From the NCBI GenBank assembly GCA_964385635.1, contig CAYLPU010000034.1, forward strand, positions 1-45,328: a DNA stretch of 45,328 bases. The letters run 5' to 3'. The DNA is from CAYLPU01 sp964385635. GTDB lineage: Bacteria; Chloroflexota; Anaerolineae; B4-G1. Positions 16,239 to 24,525 of the stretch are shown one piece after another (the first letter of the stretch is position 1; every line of letters begins with the position of its first letter). The notes beneath the pieces are model-generated. The model was not told the origin of the DNA and did no database searches. It saw only the letters and a program-made list of their open reading frames with translations. The position numbers and the translations under genes are program-made.

Positions 16239-18255
16239 GTACAAGGCTGCTATATGCCCCTATTGCAGTTGTGGCTGTGGGATCTACCTGGTCGTGAAGG
16301 ATGGCACAATCATAGGCCAGGAGCCGTGGAAGGAGCACCCGGTAAACGAGGGCAAGAACTGCCCCAAAGGGAAGAACGCCTACCAGTTCCTCTATGCTGA
16401 GGACAGGCTAAAGACGCCGCTGGTGAGAAAAAACGGCGCGCTCGAGGAAACCTCCTGGGACGAGGCGCTCGACCTCATCGCCAGCAGGTTCAAAGAAGCC
16501 ACCCCAGAGACGTTTGGCTTGCTCGCCTCGGGGAAGAATACCAACGAGGACGCCTACGTGCTGCAAAAGTTCACCCGCGTGGTCATGGGAACCAACAACG
16601 TGGAGTACTGCGGCCGATTGTGCCACTCCCCCTCAGCGGCTGGCCTCGGCCCCACGGTGGGCTCTGGCGTGATGGAGACTTCTGAGCTTGACATCGAACG
16701 GGCGGACTGCATCTTCCTGGCCGGCGTCAATCTCAAAGAGACCTTCCCCCTGATGACCATGAGAGTGCTCAGGGCGAAGGAGAAGGGGGCCAAGGTGATC
16801 GTGATGGACCCCCGAAACACTGTCACCGCCAGGTATCTGGGGGACATCCACCTTCAGTTGAAGCCAGGCACAGATGCGGCCGTGCTCAACGCCATGATGA
16901 GCATCATCCTCGACGAGGGACTGGAGAACAAGGAGTTCATCGCCTCGAGGACCGCCGGGATCGATGAACTGCGCCAACACCTTTCTTCTCTGGATCTGAA
17001 GGAGTTGGAGGAAATAAGTGGTGTGCCACTGGAAACGATCAGAGAGGCTGCGATCGCCTACGTCACGGCGGAGACGGGCTGCGTTCTGTACGATCAGGGG
17101 CTGAACCAGCATGTCACCGGGGCAGATAACGTGAAGGCTCTCGCCAGTCTGGCGTTGCTGGCCGGGCACTATGGTAGGCCGGGCACCGGCGTCAACCCCA
17201 CACGGGGGCAGATCAACGGTGAAGGCACCGGCGACATGGGCTGCCTCAATGTCTTCTACCCCGGTTTCAAGCGGGTGAGCGAGGATGTAGCAAAGATCTT
17301 TGAGGAGGCCTGGGGGGTGGAGAACCTGCCCACGAAACCCGGCTTCCCATACACCATAATGCTGCAAAAGGTCAAGTTCCTCTACGTGGTGGGGACAAAC
17401 CCCATGATGGCCGCCCCCGACGTCAACAACGTGCGCAAGGCGCTGCGGAATCTGGATTTCCTGGTAGTTCAGGACATATTCCCCACCGAGACCACGCAGT
17501 TGGCCCACGTAGTGCTGCCCGCGGCTACCTGGGTGGAGCGAGAAGGAACCCACGCCTGGGTTGACCGGAGAGTACAGAAAATAGACAAGATCATAGACCC
17601 CCCCGGCGAGGCCAAACCCGACTGGTGGGTTGTATGCCAGTTAGCGGAAAGAATGGGTTACAAGGACAAGTTCGACTTTTCTTCCGCGCGAGAGATATTT
17701 GAGGAGATAAGACGTTGTGTCCCCATGTACGCAGGCATAACCTACGAAAGGCTCAGCCAGACGACGGGTGGAATTCAATGGCCTTGTCCCTCTGAGGATC
17801 ATCCGGGCACGCCCACTATGTTCGTTCAGAAATTTAACACCCCTGATGGATTGGGACATCTCCAGGTAGTGGACTACAAACCCCCGGCGGAATTGCCGGA
17901 CGAAGAGTATCCCTACGTCCTGACCACCGGCAGGAGCATCTTTCACTATCATACCGGGTCAATGACGCGCAGAACCCAAAAGTTGAATGACGAGGTCCCT
18001 CGGGGTTTCGTCCAGATCAACCCCGCGGATGCCGCCACGGAGGGAGTCAGGAGCGGAGATATGGTCACTCTGGAAACCAGGCGCGGCCACATCGAAGCCC
18101 CAGCCAGGATATCCACGGATGTGCCGCCGGGCTTGCTGTTCGTCCCCTTCCACTTTGCCGAATCCTGCGCCAACGTGTTGACGAATCCTGCGCTCGACCC
18201 CGCGTGCAAGATGCCTGAATACAAGGTATGCGCTGTCAGAATGGAGGTGAAATGA
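16228..18255 (+). CDS. fdhA: Formate dehydrogenase alpha subunit, molybdopterin/tungstopterin type, Cys form
   Basis: The 675-residue product oxidises formate to CO2 (or the reverse) at a Mo/W-bis-pterin centre. The N-terminal [4Fe-4S] is C10-x2-C13-x3-C17 with C45 and NCPKGK; the metal-ligand region reads YCGRLC132HSPSAAGL, so the residue that is Sec in many FDHs is Cys here, followed by the expected His. Pterin-binding and C-terminal segments (RSIFHYHTGSMTRR, GFVQINPADA) are present. The start is ATG 16228, preceded by AAGGAGG; a longer frame upstream lacks a ribosome site. The length is typical of FdhF/FdhA. It is flanked by an MvhD and an FdhB-like gene, as in methanogen Fdh-Hdr systems. 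Confidence 0.9.
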   Translation: MKIEYKAAICPYCSCGCGIYLVVKDGTIIGQEPWKEHPVNEGKNCPKGKNAYQFLYAEDRLKTPLVRKNGALEETSWDEALDLIASRFKEATPETFGLLASGKNTNEDAYVLQKFTRVVMGTNNVEYCGRLCHSPSAAGLGPTVGSGVMETSELDIERADCIFLAGVNLKETFPLMTMRVLRAKEKGAKVIVMDPRNTVTARYLGDIHLQLKPGTDAAVLNAMMSIILDEGLENKEFIASRTAGIDELRQHLSSLDLKELEEISGVPLETIREAAIAYVTAETGCVLYDQGLNQHVTGADNVKALASLALLAGHYGRPGTGVNPTRGQINGEGTGDMGCLNVFYPGFKRVSEDVAKIFEEAWGVENLPTKPGFPYTIMLQKVKFLYVVGTNPMMAAPDVNNVRKALRNLDFLVVQDIFPTETTQLAHVVLPAATWVEREGTHAWVDRRVQKIDKIIDPPGEAKPDWWVVCQLAERMGYKDKFDFSSAREIFEEIRRCVPMYAGITYERLSQTTGGIQWPCPSEDHPGTPTMFVQKFNTPDGLGHLQVVDYKPPAELPDEEYPYVLTTGRSIFHYHTGSMTRRTQKLNDEVPRGFVQINPADAATEGVRSGDMVTLETRRGHIEAPARISTDVPPGLLFVPFHFAESCANVLTNPALDPACKMPEYKVCAVRMEVK

Positions 18256-19481
18256 TGAGAGGCGATATGTATCTGGCCTGGTCCCCGGATAAGGAGATAC
18301 TGGAGCAGGCCGAATGTGGTGGCGCGGTTACCTCCCTTCTAAAATTTGCCCTGGAAAGCAAGCAGGTGGATGCTGTGCTGGCCATAAAGGCGAGAGATGG
18401 TAACAGGTACGACGGCATACCCGTCTTGATCACCGATCCGCAAGAGATGATAGGGGCGGCGGGGGCTTTGCACAGTGCCTCCCCCAACATCGCCCGTTTT
18501 GTGAAGGAATACCTGGATGGTGCCTCTGACCTGAAGATAGCGGTGACCTGCAGGCCGTGTGATGCCAAGGCGATCATCGAACTCGCCAAGCGGGAGCAGA
18601 TCAACCTCGACAACCTGGTTCTTGTGGGACTGAACTGTACCGGTACCCTGCCGCCGGTAGCGGCTCAAAAGATGTTCAAAGAGGAGTTTGGCATCAACCC
18701 GGCTGACGTGGTTAGCGAGGACATTGAAGACGGGAAACTTATCGTCAGGTTGAAGGATGGAACCGAGAGGGAGAGGAACCTGGCAGAACTGGAGGCCTCT
18801 TCCATAGAACAGGGGTACGGAAGGAGGGAGAACTGCCGGCGCTGCGAGACGAGCATCCCGACCATGGCGGATCTGGCCTGTGGCAAGTGGGGCGTGGTAG
18901 ATAGGAAGGCCACATTCATAGAAGTGTGTTCGGAAAAAGGCTCCGCTCTCATTGATGGAGCCATCGAGGCCGGCAGTATCCTCGTTGAGCAGCCGGATGA
19001 CGAGGCTGTGGAAATCAGAAGAAGAGAGTACGAAGCGGCAACCGAACTGGCGCGGAAGTGGCAGGAAAGGGACTTTGCCCCGTTCAAAGCCATGAATCTC
19101 GACGAGAGATTTGACTACTGGTTCGGCCAGTTCAGCCAGTGCATCAAGTGCTTTGGGTGCCGGGATGCCTGCCCGATCTGTTACTGCGAGGCTTGCTGGC
19201 TGGAGGCGGATAGGGGCTTCGTACTTGGCGGAGAGATTCCACCTGACGCCATGTGGCCCATGGTGCGAGCCGTACACGTCATGGATTCCTGCGTCAACTG
19301 TGGCCAATGTCAGGATGCATGCTCAATGAACCTGCCCCTTTCCCGCTTCATCTTTATGCTCAGCAAGGAGATCGGTGACATCTTCAAGTACGAGCCCGGA
19401 ATGGACGTAAGTGCCTTGCCTCCGTGCAGGATCGTCACAGATGAAGAATTGAGCATCGGCGGCGTTGAACTCGTCTTTTAG
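18252..19481 (+). CDS. fdhB: FdhB/FrhB-like iron-sulfur flavoprotein subunit
   Basis: The 409-residue product resembles the beta subunit of coenzyme F420 hydrogenases and dehydrogenases: an FrhB-like N-part (CGGAVTSLLKFAL, TCRPCDAKAI, LVGLNCTGTLPP) and a C-terminal Cys-rich dicluster region (CIKCFGCRDACPICYC, CVNCGQCQDACSM). It would carry electrons, possibly through FAD, from FdhA to MvhD and HdrA. In this bacterium F420 use is not shown; the FrhB domain may bind only flavin. The start ATG 18252 overlaps the fdhA stop in ATGA. The C-terminal half is homologous to the subunit at 31181. Confidence 0.85.
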   Translation: MMRGDMYLAWSPDKEILEQAECGGAVTSLLKFALESKQVDAVLAIKARDGNRYDGIPVLITDPQEMIGAAGALHSASPNIARFVKEYLDGASDLKIAVTCRPCDAKAIIELAKREQINLDNLVLVGLNCTGTLPPVAAQKMFKEEFGINPADVVSEDIEDGKLIVRLKDGTERERNLAELEASSIEQGYGRRENCRRCETSIPTMADLACGKWGVVDRKATFIEVCSEKGSALIDGAIEAGSILVEQPDDEAVEIRRREYEAATELARKWQERDFAPFKAMNLDERFDYWFGQFSQCIKCFGCRDACPICYCEACWLEADRGFVLGGEIPPDAMWPMVRAVHVMDSCVNCGQCQDACSMNLPLSRFIFMLSKEIGDIFKYEPGMDVSALPPCRIVTDEELSIGGVELVF

Positions 19482-19490
19482 GCTGCTGAG

Positions 19491-19521
19491 GTAGCAAGCA
19501 GACAACTTGTATCCTTGCTAC
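19491..19521. repeat. 8-bp inverted repeat before the second mvhD
   Basis: gtagcaag (19491-19498) pairs with cttgctac (19514-19521). The surrounding words (gacaacttgtatcctt) resemble the spacer before the first mvhD, suggesting that the two mvhD leaders share ancestry. Confidence 0.45.
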
Positions 19522-19546
19522 TGAATATGTGATAGGAGTAATGTTC

Positions 19547-19987
19547 ATGAGCAACAACGGCTTTGAACCGAGAATCATCGGCTTTCTATGCAACTGGTGT
19601 ACCTACTCCGCGGCCGACACTGCCGGGGTATCCCGTATGGAGCAGCCGCCCAACGTGGACATCATCCGCGTGATGTGCTCGGGGCGCGTGGACCCGGTCT
19701 TCATCCTCAAGGCCTTCGCCGAGGGAGCCGACGGCGTCATCGTCTCCGGCTGTCACCCGCCCGGCGATTGCCACTACGACAGCGGCAACTACAAGACCTT
19801 CCGCCGCATGCCATTGGTGGAGGCGCTTCTAGCGCAATATGGCATCGAGAAGGAACGCTTCCACTGGGGCTGGATCTCCGGCGCGGAGGCCCCCGAGTGG
19901 GCCAAACTGGTGCGCGAGTTCACCGCGCAGGTACACGCACTGGGGCCGCTCGACTGGAAGCGCGAACTCGAAAGCAAGGAGGATTAG
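19547..19987 (+). CDS. mvhD: MvhD-like hydrogenase iron-sulfur adaptor subunit, copy 2
   Basis: The 146-residue product is very similar to copy 1 at its N-terminus (SNNGFEPRII, FLCNWCTYSAADTAGVSR) and keeps the cysteine motifs RVMCSGRVDP and GCHPPGDCHY. The ATG at 19547 is favoured over 19541 by the spacing to AGGAG. It immediately precedes the hydrogenase small and large subunits, so this copy should couple MvhGA to HdrA. Copy 1 serves the formate dehydrogenase, and copy 3 (35988) sits with the Flox-like module. Confidence 0.9.
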   Translation: MSNNGFEPRIIGFLCNWCTYSAADTAGVSRMEQPPNVDIIRVMCSGRVDPVFILKAFAEGADGVIVSGCHPPGDCHYDSGNYKTFRRMPLVEALLAQYGIEKERFHWGWISGAEAPEWAKLVREFTAQVHALGPLDWKRELESKED

Positions 19988-19991
19988 GCTG

Positions 19992-20963
19992 ATGGCAGAT
20001 AAACTCAAGCTAGGTCTCTACTGGGCCGCGTCTTGCGGTGGCTGCGATATCGCCATCCTAGAGTTGCGGGAAAAGATCCTCGACCTGGACGCGGCGGCCG
20101 ACATCCTCTTCTGGCCGGTAGCGATGGATTTCAAGTACAAGGACGTCGAGGCCATGCCCGACGGTCACATAGACGTCTGCCTCTTCAACGGCGCTATCCG
20201 CACCGCCGAGAACGAGGAGATGGCCCATCTCCTGCGCCAGAAGTCGCAGGTGCTGGTCGCCTTTGGGTCGTGCGCCCACGAGGGCTGCATCCCGGGCCTG
20301 GGCAACCTCTTCGACCGCAAGTCCATCTTTGAGCGCGTCTACCTGACGTCGCCCTCTGTGGACAATCCCGATGGCGTCCTCCCGCAGACTTCTTACCAGA
20401 TGCCCGAGGGAGAGGTGGACATCCCGTATTTCTACAACACGGTCAAGACGCTGGGCCAGGTGGAGGACGTGGACTACTTTGTGCCCGGCTGCCCGCCGCA
20501 GGCCCCCCAAATCTGGGCCGTGATCGAGGCCATCCTGGGCGGCAACCTTCCGCCCAAGGGGAGCGTGGTAGGAGCGACCGACAAGACGGTCTGCGACGAG
20601 TGCGAGCACAAGCGCGAGGAAAAGTGCATCAAGAAGTTTTACCGCCCCCACGAGATCATCCCCGACTCTGAGGCTTGTCTCTTTGACCAGGGGATCATTT
20701 GCGCGGGGCCGGCGACGCGGGGCGGCTGCGGCGCGCTCTGCCCCAGCGTGGACATGCCCTGCCGGGGCTGCTACGGCCCGCCGCCGAACGTGATTGACCA
20801 GGGGGCGGCGCTGCTCTCGGCCGTCGCTTCGGTCGTGGACGCCGACACCGAGGAAGAAGCGGCCCGCATCGTGGGTGAGATCGTGGACCCGGTGGGCACT
20901 TTCTACCGCTTTGGCCTGCCAGCGTCGCTGCTGCACCGAAGGAAGTTGGAGGAAGCCGAATGA
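19992..20963 (+). CDS. mvhG: [NiFe] hydrogenase small subunit, group 3c (MvhG-like)
   Basis: The 323-residue subunit carries the iron-sulfur relay of a cytoplasmic [NiFe] hydrogenase. The proximal-cluster motif is ASCGGCDIAIL (near residue 14), followed by GSCAHEGCIPG, VPGCPPQAPQIW and a C-terminal cysteine cluster (GGCGALCPSVDMPCRGCYG). There is no Tat signal peptide, consistent with a cytoplasmic group 3 enzyme. The start ATG 19992 is chosen over a longer frame that overlaps mvhD. The stop overlaps the large-subunit ATG. Confidence 0.92.
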   Translation: MADKLKLGLYWAASCGGCDIAILELREKILDLDAAADILFWPVAMDFKYKDVEAMPDGHIDVCLFNGAIRTAENEEMAHLLRQKSQVLVAFGSCAHEGCIPGLGNLFDRKSIFERVYLTSPSVDNPDGVLPQTSYQMPEGEVDIPYFYNTVKTLGQVEDVDYFVPGCPPQAPQIWAVIEAILGGNLPPKGSVVGATDKTVCDECEHKREEKCIKKFYRPHEIIPDSEACLFDQGIICAGPATRGGCGALCPSVDMPCRGCYGPPPNVIDQGAALLSAVASVVDADTEEEAARIVGEIVDPVGTFYRFGLPASLLHRRKLEEAE

Positions 20964-22426
20964 AGACAATCAGCATTGACCCCATCACGAGACTTGAAGG
21001 ACACGGTAAGATTGAGATCTTTCTCGACGAGGAGGGGAACGTCGCCAACGCTTACCTGGTAGTCCCTGAACTGCGGGGGTTCGAAAAGTTTGCCGAGGGA
21101 CGGCCGGTGGAGGAGATGCCACGCATCACGCCGCGCATCTGCGGCGTCTGCCCGGAGGCACACCACATGGCCTCGGCCAAGGCCTGCGACGCGGTCTACC
21201 ACGTCGAGGTGCCCCCGACGGGCAAGAAACTGCGCGAACTGCTCTACTCCGCCTTCTACGTCGCTGACCATACCGTCCACTTCTACATCCTGGCCGCGCC
21301 CGACTTCGTCCTGGGGCCGGACGCGCCACCTGCCGAACGCAACATCCTGGGCCTGATCCACAAGGTCGGCCTGGAGATCGGCGGCAAGGTCATCCGCAGC
21401 CGGGGCATGGGCATGGACATCGTGGGCATGCTGGGCGGCAAGACGGTGCACCCAGTCGGCGCGCTCCCCGGTGGGGTGAGCAAGGCCATCAACGAGGAGG
21501 AGCGGGCGCAGATCGAGGCCTGGGGGCACGAACTGGTCGAGTTTGGTCAGTTCGGCCTGCAACTGTTCCACGATGTGGTGCTGGCGAACAAGACCTACCT
21601 GGACATGATCCTCTCCGACACTTTCACCACCCCCATGTACTACATGGGATTGGTGGACGAGAACAACAAGGTCAACTTCTACGACGGCAAGGTACGCGTC
21701 GTGGATCCAGAGGGGAACGAGTTCGTCAAGTACGCCCCGAAGGAGTACCTGGACGTGATCGCCGAGCGCGTCGAGCCCTGGACCTACCTCAAGTTCCCCT
21801 ACCTCAAGAAGGTGGGCTGGAAGGGATTCGTGACCGGCATGGACAGCGGCATCTACCAGGCCACGCCTCTTTCACGGCTCAACGCCGCCGACGGCATGAC
21901 CACACCACTGGCGCAGGAGGCCTACGAGCATTTCTACGAGACGCTGGGCGGCAAACCGGTGCACGGCACGCTGGCTACCCATTGGGCGCGCCTGATCGAG
22001 TTGCTCTACGCCGCCGAGCGCATCGTCGAACTGGCGACCGACTCGGAGATCACCGACCCGCACGTGCGCAACGTCCCCACCGAGACGCCGGACGAGGGGG
22101 TGGGCATCGTCGAGGCCCCGCGTGGCACGCTGACCCATCACTACATCACCGACGAGAAGGGCATCGTCCAGAAATGCAACCTCATCGTTGGCACGACCAA
22201 TAACTACGCGCCCATGTCTATCTCCATCAAGAAAGCGGCGAGCGCGTTCATCAAAGAGGATCAAGTCAGCGAGGGGCTGCTGAACCGGGTGGAGATGGCC
22301 TTTCGCTCTTACGACCCCTGCCTCGGCTGCGCCACCCATACGCTGCCCGGCCAGATGCCGCTGGAGGTGCTGGTGCGTGACGCCGATGGGAACGTCGTGG
22401 AGCAGCTGGCGCAGTTCATCGAGTAG
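20960..22426 (+). CDS. mvhA: [NiFe] hydrogenase large subunit, group 3c (MvhA-like)
   Basis: The 488-residue catalytic subunit oxidises H2. The Ni-Fe ligands are C61 and C64 (RICGVC) and C454 and C457 (DPCLGCATH). A 28-residue extension follows His460, the normal cleavage point for a maturation protease, which is the next gene. Together with MvhG and MvhD it makes the H2-oxidising input of an Mvh-Hdr-type bifurcating complex. The Cys at 454 is not replaced by Sec. Confidence 0.95.
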   Translation: MKTISIDPITRLEGHGKIEIFLDEEGNVANAYLVVPELRGFEKFAEGRPVEEMPRITPRICGVCPEAHHMASAKACDAVYHVEVPPTGKKLRELLYSAFYVADHTVHFYILAAPDFVLGPDAPPAERNILGLIHKVGLEIGGKVIRSRGMGMDIVGMLGGKTVHPVGALPGGVSKAINEEERAQIEAWGHELVEFGQFGLQLFHDVVLANKTYLDMILSDTFTTPMYYMGLVDENNKVNFYDGKVRVVDPEGNEFVKYAPKEYLDVIAERVEPWTYLKFPYLKKVGWKGFVTGMDSGIYQATPLSRLNAADGMTTPLAQEAYEHFYETLGGKPVHGTLATHWARLIELLYAAERIVELATDSEITDPHVRNVPTETPDEGVGIVEAPRGTLTHHYITDEKGIVQKCNLIVGTTNNYAPMSISIKKAASAFIKEDQVSEGLLNRVEMAFRSYDPCLGCATHTLPGQMPLEVLVRDADGNVVEQLAQFIE

Positions 22427-22439
22427 TCGGTAGATTGCT

Positions 22440-22910
22440 TTGAAGACACTGGTGCTGGGCCTGGGCAATCCCATTCTGACCGATGACGGAGTGGGCATTC
22501 ACGTCGCGCGAGTGCTGGCGACGCGCTGCCGACGAGATGACGTGACCTTTGCCGAGGCAAGCGTCGGCGGGTTGCGATTACTGGACGTCATCGGCGGCTA
22601 CGAACGAATCATCCTGGTGGATGCGATTCAGACCCGCGATGGCAAGCCGGGGGACATTCATCGTCTGCATCCCGACGACCTGCGGGCATCGCTACATTCG
22701 GGTTCGACGCACGACCTGTCCCTGCCCGGCGCGTTGGCCCTGGGGCGTGGTATGGGCATGACGTTGCCCAACGACGAGTCTATCGTCATCATCGCCATTG
22801 AGGTGGAGGACGTGTTGACCTTCGGCGAGGCGTGCACGCCCGCAGTGGCGGCGACCATCCCCCGCGCCGTGGAAGCCGTGTTGATCGAGCTGGGGACGGG
22901 GGAGCAGTAG
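22440..22910 (+). CDS. Hydrogenase maturation protease (HycI/HyaD family)
   Basis: The 156-residue product has the family signature GLGNPILTDDGVG with the Ni-sensing Asp, ILVDAIQTRDGKPGD, and STHDLSLPGAL with the second ligand His. It removes the C-terminal peptide of the large subunit after nickel insertion. It most likely serves MvhA, which ends 14 bp upstream. The start is TTG 22440. The stop TAG overlaps the GTG of the hypA fragment by one base. Confidence 0.9.
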   Translation: MKTLVLGLGNPILTDDGVGIHVARVLATRCRRDDVTFAEASVGGLRLLDVIGGYERIILVDAIQTRDGKPGDIHRLHPDDLRASLHSGSTHDLSLPGALALGRGMGMTLPNDESIVIIAIEVEDVLTFGEACTPAVAATIPRAVEAVLIELGTGEQ

Positions 22911-23023
22911 TGCACGAACTGGCCGTCACCCGGAGCGTGCTCAATCTGGCCCTGGGCAGGACGCGGTGCAAGCCGCCTGCGAGAAGAGCATCTTCTCACA
23001 CAAGGCCTGGCCTTCAACGTTAA
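22910..23023 (+). pseudogene. hypA: Truncated hypA (nickel metallochaperone) stub
   Basis: From GTG 22910 the frame reads VHELAVTRSVLNLALG, the conserved HypA N-terminus including the Ni-binding Met/Val-His-Glu. After about 16 residues similarity vanishes and the frame closes at TAA 23021. No zinc-binding CxxC part of HypA follows. HypA donates nickel to the large subunit, so another functional copy is expected elsewhere in the genome. Confidence 0.7.
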
Positions 23024-23064
23024 TACCCTCGAAGGTCGGGAGCGGGCACTGGTGCTGGCCGCCG

Positions 23065-23093
23065 TTGGCAACGAGGCCAAAATGTGCTATACT
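23065..23093 (+). promoter_or_regulatory. Predicted promoter TTGGCA-N17-TATACT
   Basis: TTGGCA at 23065-23070 and TATACT at 23088-23093, 17 bp apart, upstream of hdrCB copy 2. It suggests that the genes from 23210 form a separate transcription unit from the 6510-22910 operon. Confidence 0.65.
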
Positions 23094-23209
23094 TCGCGCC
23101 GGAAAGAGGCAATGAGATTGCGCCAGGTCCTTTCAATCGTAAAAACTGTTGAAAACAACTTGCGCACCATCGCCCGTGCCGCTCACCGAGACAAGTGGGG
23201 GAGGTCCTA

Positions 23210-24400
23210 ATGGATTTCGGCTATCTTGACGCCGCCGTGTTCGACCCTGCTCTGGCGGAGCGAGTTACGCCGGACTGGGAGAAGTTGTTCACCTGCATGC
23301 AGTGTGGTACGTGCACCTCCTCCTGTCCTACGGCCTACGCGATGGATTATACTCCGCGCCAGTTGTGGCAGATGCTGCGGCTGGGGATGGAGGAAGAGGT
23401 GCTGAACAGCCGCACCTTCTGGCTGTGCACCGTCTGCAAGTCGTGCCAGGTACGCTGTCCACGGGGCATCTCACTCGCCGACACGATGATCGCCCTCAAG
23501 GAGTACGCCACCCGTAAAGGGATCAACGTCCCCACAGGCATGCAGATACTCGGCGAGACCGTCACCGCGAAACACAACATCTCCGGCGACGACAACACCA
23601 CCCGCCAGATCTGGAGCGAGAACCTGCCACATACCCCGCGAGGCGTCAGGCCCCGGCGCCGGCGGGCGGAGGTGGTCTACTTCATTGGCTGTGTCGGCTC
23701 CTTTTACCCCCGCGTTTACTCCATCCCCCAATCGCTGGTGCAGATACTGGAACGGGCCGAGGTGGAGTTCACCACGCTGGGGGAGGACGAGTGGTGCTGC
23801 GGCTACCCGCTTTACGTGGGCGGGATGGGGGACCGGTTGGCCGAACTGGTGCGCCATAACGTGCGGCAGGTGCGCAGAGTGGGGGCGCGGCGGGTCATCT
23901 TCGCCTGCCCTTCCTGTTACTACGCCTGGACTCACCTCTACCCGGAGATGGTGGACGTCTCCGGCATCCAGTTACAGCACGCCACAGAATTCCTGGCCGA
24001 GATGCTCGCTGATGATAAACTGGCATTGGGGCCGGTAGAGGAAGTGGTGACTTATCACGACCCCTGCGACCTGGGGCGCAAGAGCGGCGTGTACGACGCG
24101 CCACGGGAGGTACTGGCTCGCATCCCGGGTCTGGAACTGCGGGAGATGGCCGCCAGCCGCGAGAACGCCTTGTGCTGCGGCGGTGGCGGTGACGTGGAGG
24201 TCTCGGATCCCACCGTCTCCAGAGGGGTGGCGGGACGCAGGATGGCACAGGTGAAGGCGACGGGAGCCCGTTACGTCGCTTCTGCCTGCCAGCAGTGCAA
24301 GCGCACACTCCAGGAAGGAGCCCGCCGGCACAAGATCCGCGTACGGGCTATAGACATCGTTGAACTGGTCTGGCAATCCCTCAACGCTGCCGAGACCTGA
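23210..24400 (+). CDS. Fused HdrC-HdrB heterodisulfide-reductase-like protein, copy 2
   Basis: It is 396 residues, the same length and domain order as copy 1 at 7052, and highly similar throughout (for example NSRTFWLCT, CCGYPL, DPCDLGRKSGVYDAPREVL, CCGGGGDVE, CQQCKRTLQEGAR). The N-terminal 30 residues differ. All cluster cysteines are kept, so both copies should be functional. It has its own promoter, so it may replace copy 1 under other conditions or pair with the second HdrA. The ATG at 23210 follows GGGGGAGG; the longer frame from 23195 is less likely. Confidence 0.9.
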   Translation: MDFGYLDAAVFDPALAERVTPDWEKLFTCMQCGTCTSSCPTAYAMDYTPRQLWQMLRLGMEEEVLNSRTFWLCTVCKSCQVRCPRGISLADTMIALKEYATRKGINVPTGMQILGETVTAKHNISGDDNTTRQIWSENLPHTPRGVRPRRRRAEVVYFIGCVGSFYPRVYSIPQSLVQILERAEVEFTTLGEDEWCCGYPLYVGGMGDRLAELVRHNVRQVRRVGARRVIFACPSCYYAWTHLYPEMVDVSGIQLQHATEFLAEMLADDKLALGPVEEVVTYHDPCDLGRKSGVYDAPREVLARIPGLELREMAASRENALCCGGGGDVEVSDPTVSRGVAGRRMAQVKATGARYVASACQQCKRTLQEGARRHKIRVRAIDIVELVWQSLNAAET

Positions 24401-24447
24401 AAGTGTGTTAAGGAGACTCATCACGACCAGGAGAGGATGGAAAATCA

Positions 24448-24476
24448 TTAGTGTGGGCGCGATGATGTGCTATAAT
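24448..24476 (+). promoter_or_regulatory. Predicted extended -10 promoter TGC-TATAAT
   Basis: TATAAT at 24471-24476 is preceded by TGC (extended -10) and by a weak TTAGTG at 24448 with 17-bp spacing. The word atgtgctata is shared with the promoter at 23065-23093. It lies 50 bp upstream of the DRTGG gene. Confidence 0.5.
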
Positions 24477-24525
24477 GTAGCAGGCGAGCGTGGTCGAGGT
24501 CGGTCCGCCCGGTAGGAGGAAGCGA

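Noticed and set aside
20960..22426. Possible selenocysteine in the hydrogenase large subunits
   Set aside because: The Ni-ligand codons in both large subunits encode Cys (DPCLGC and DPCISC); no in-frame TGA is present.
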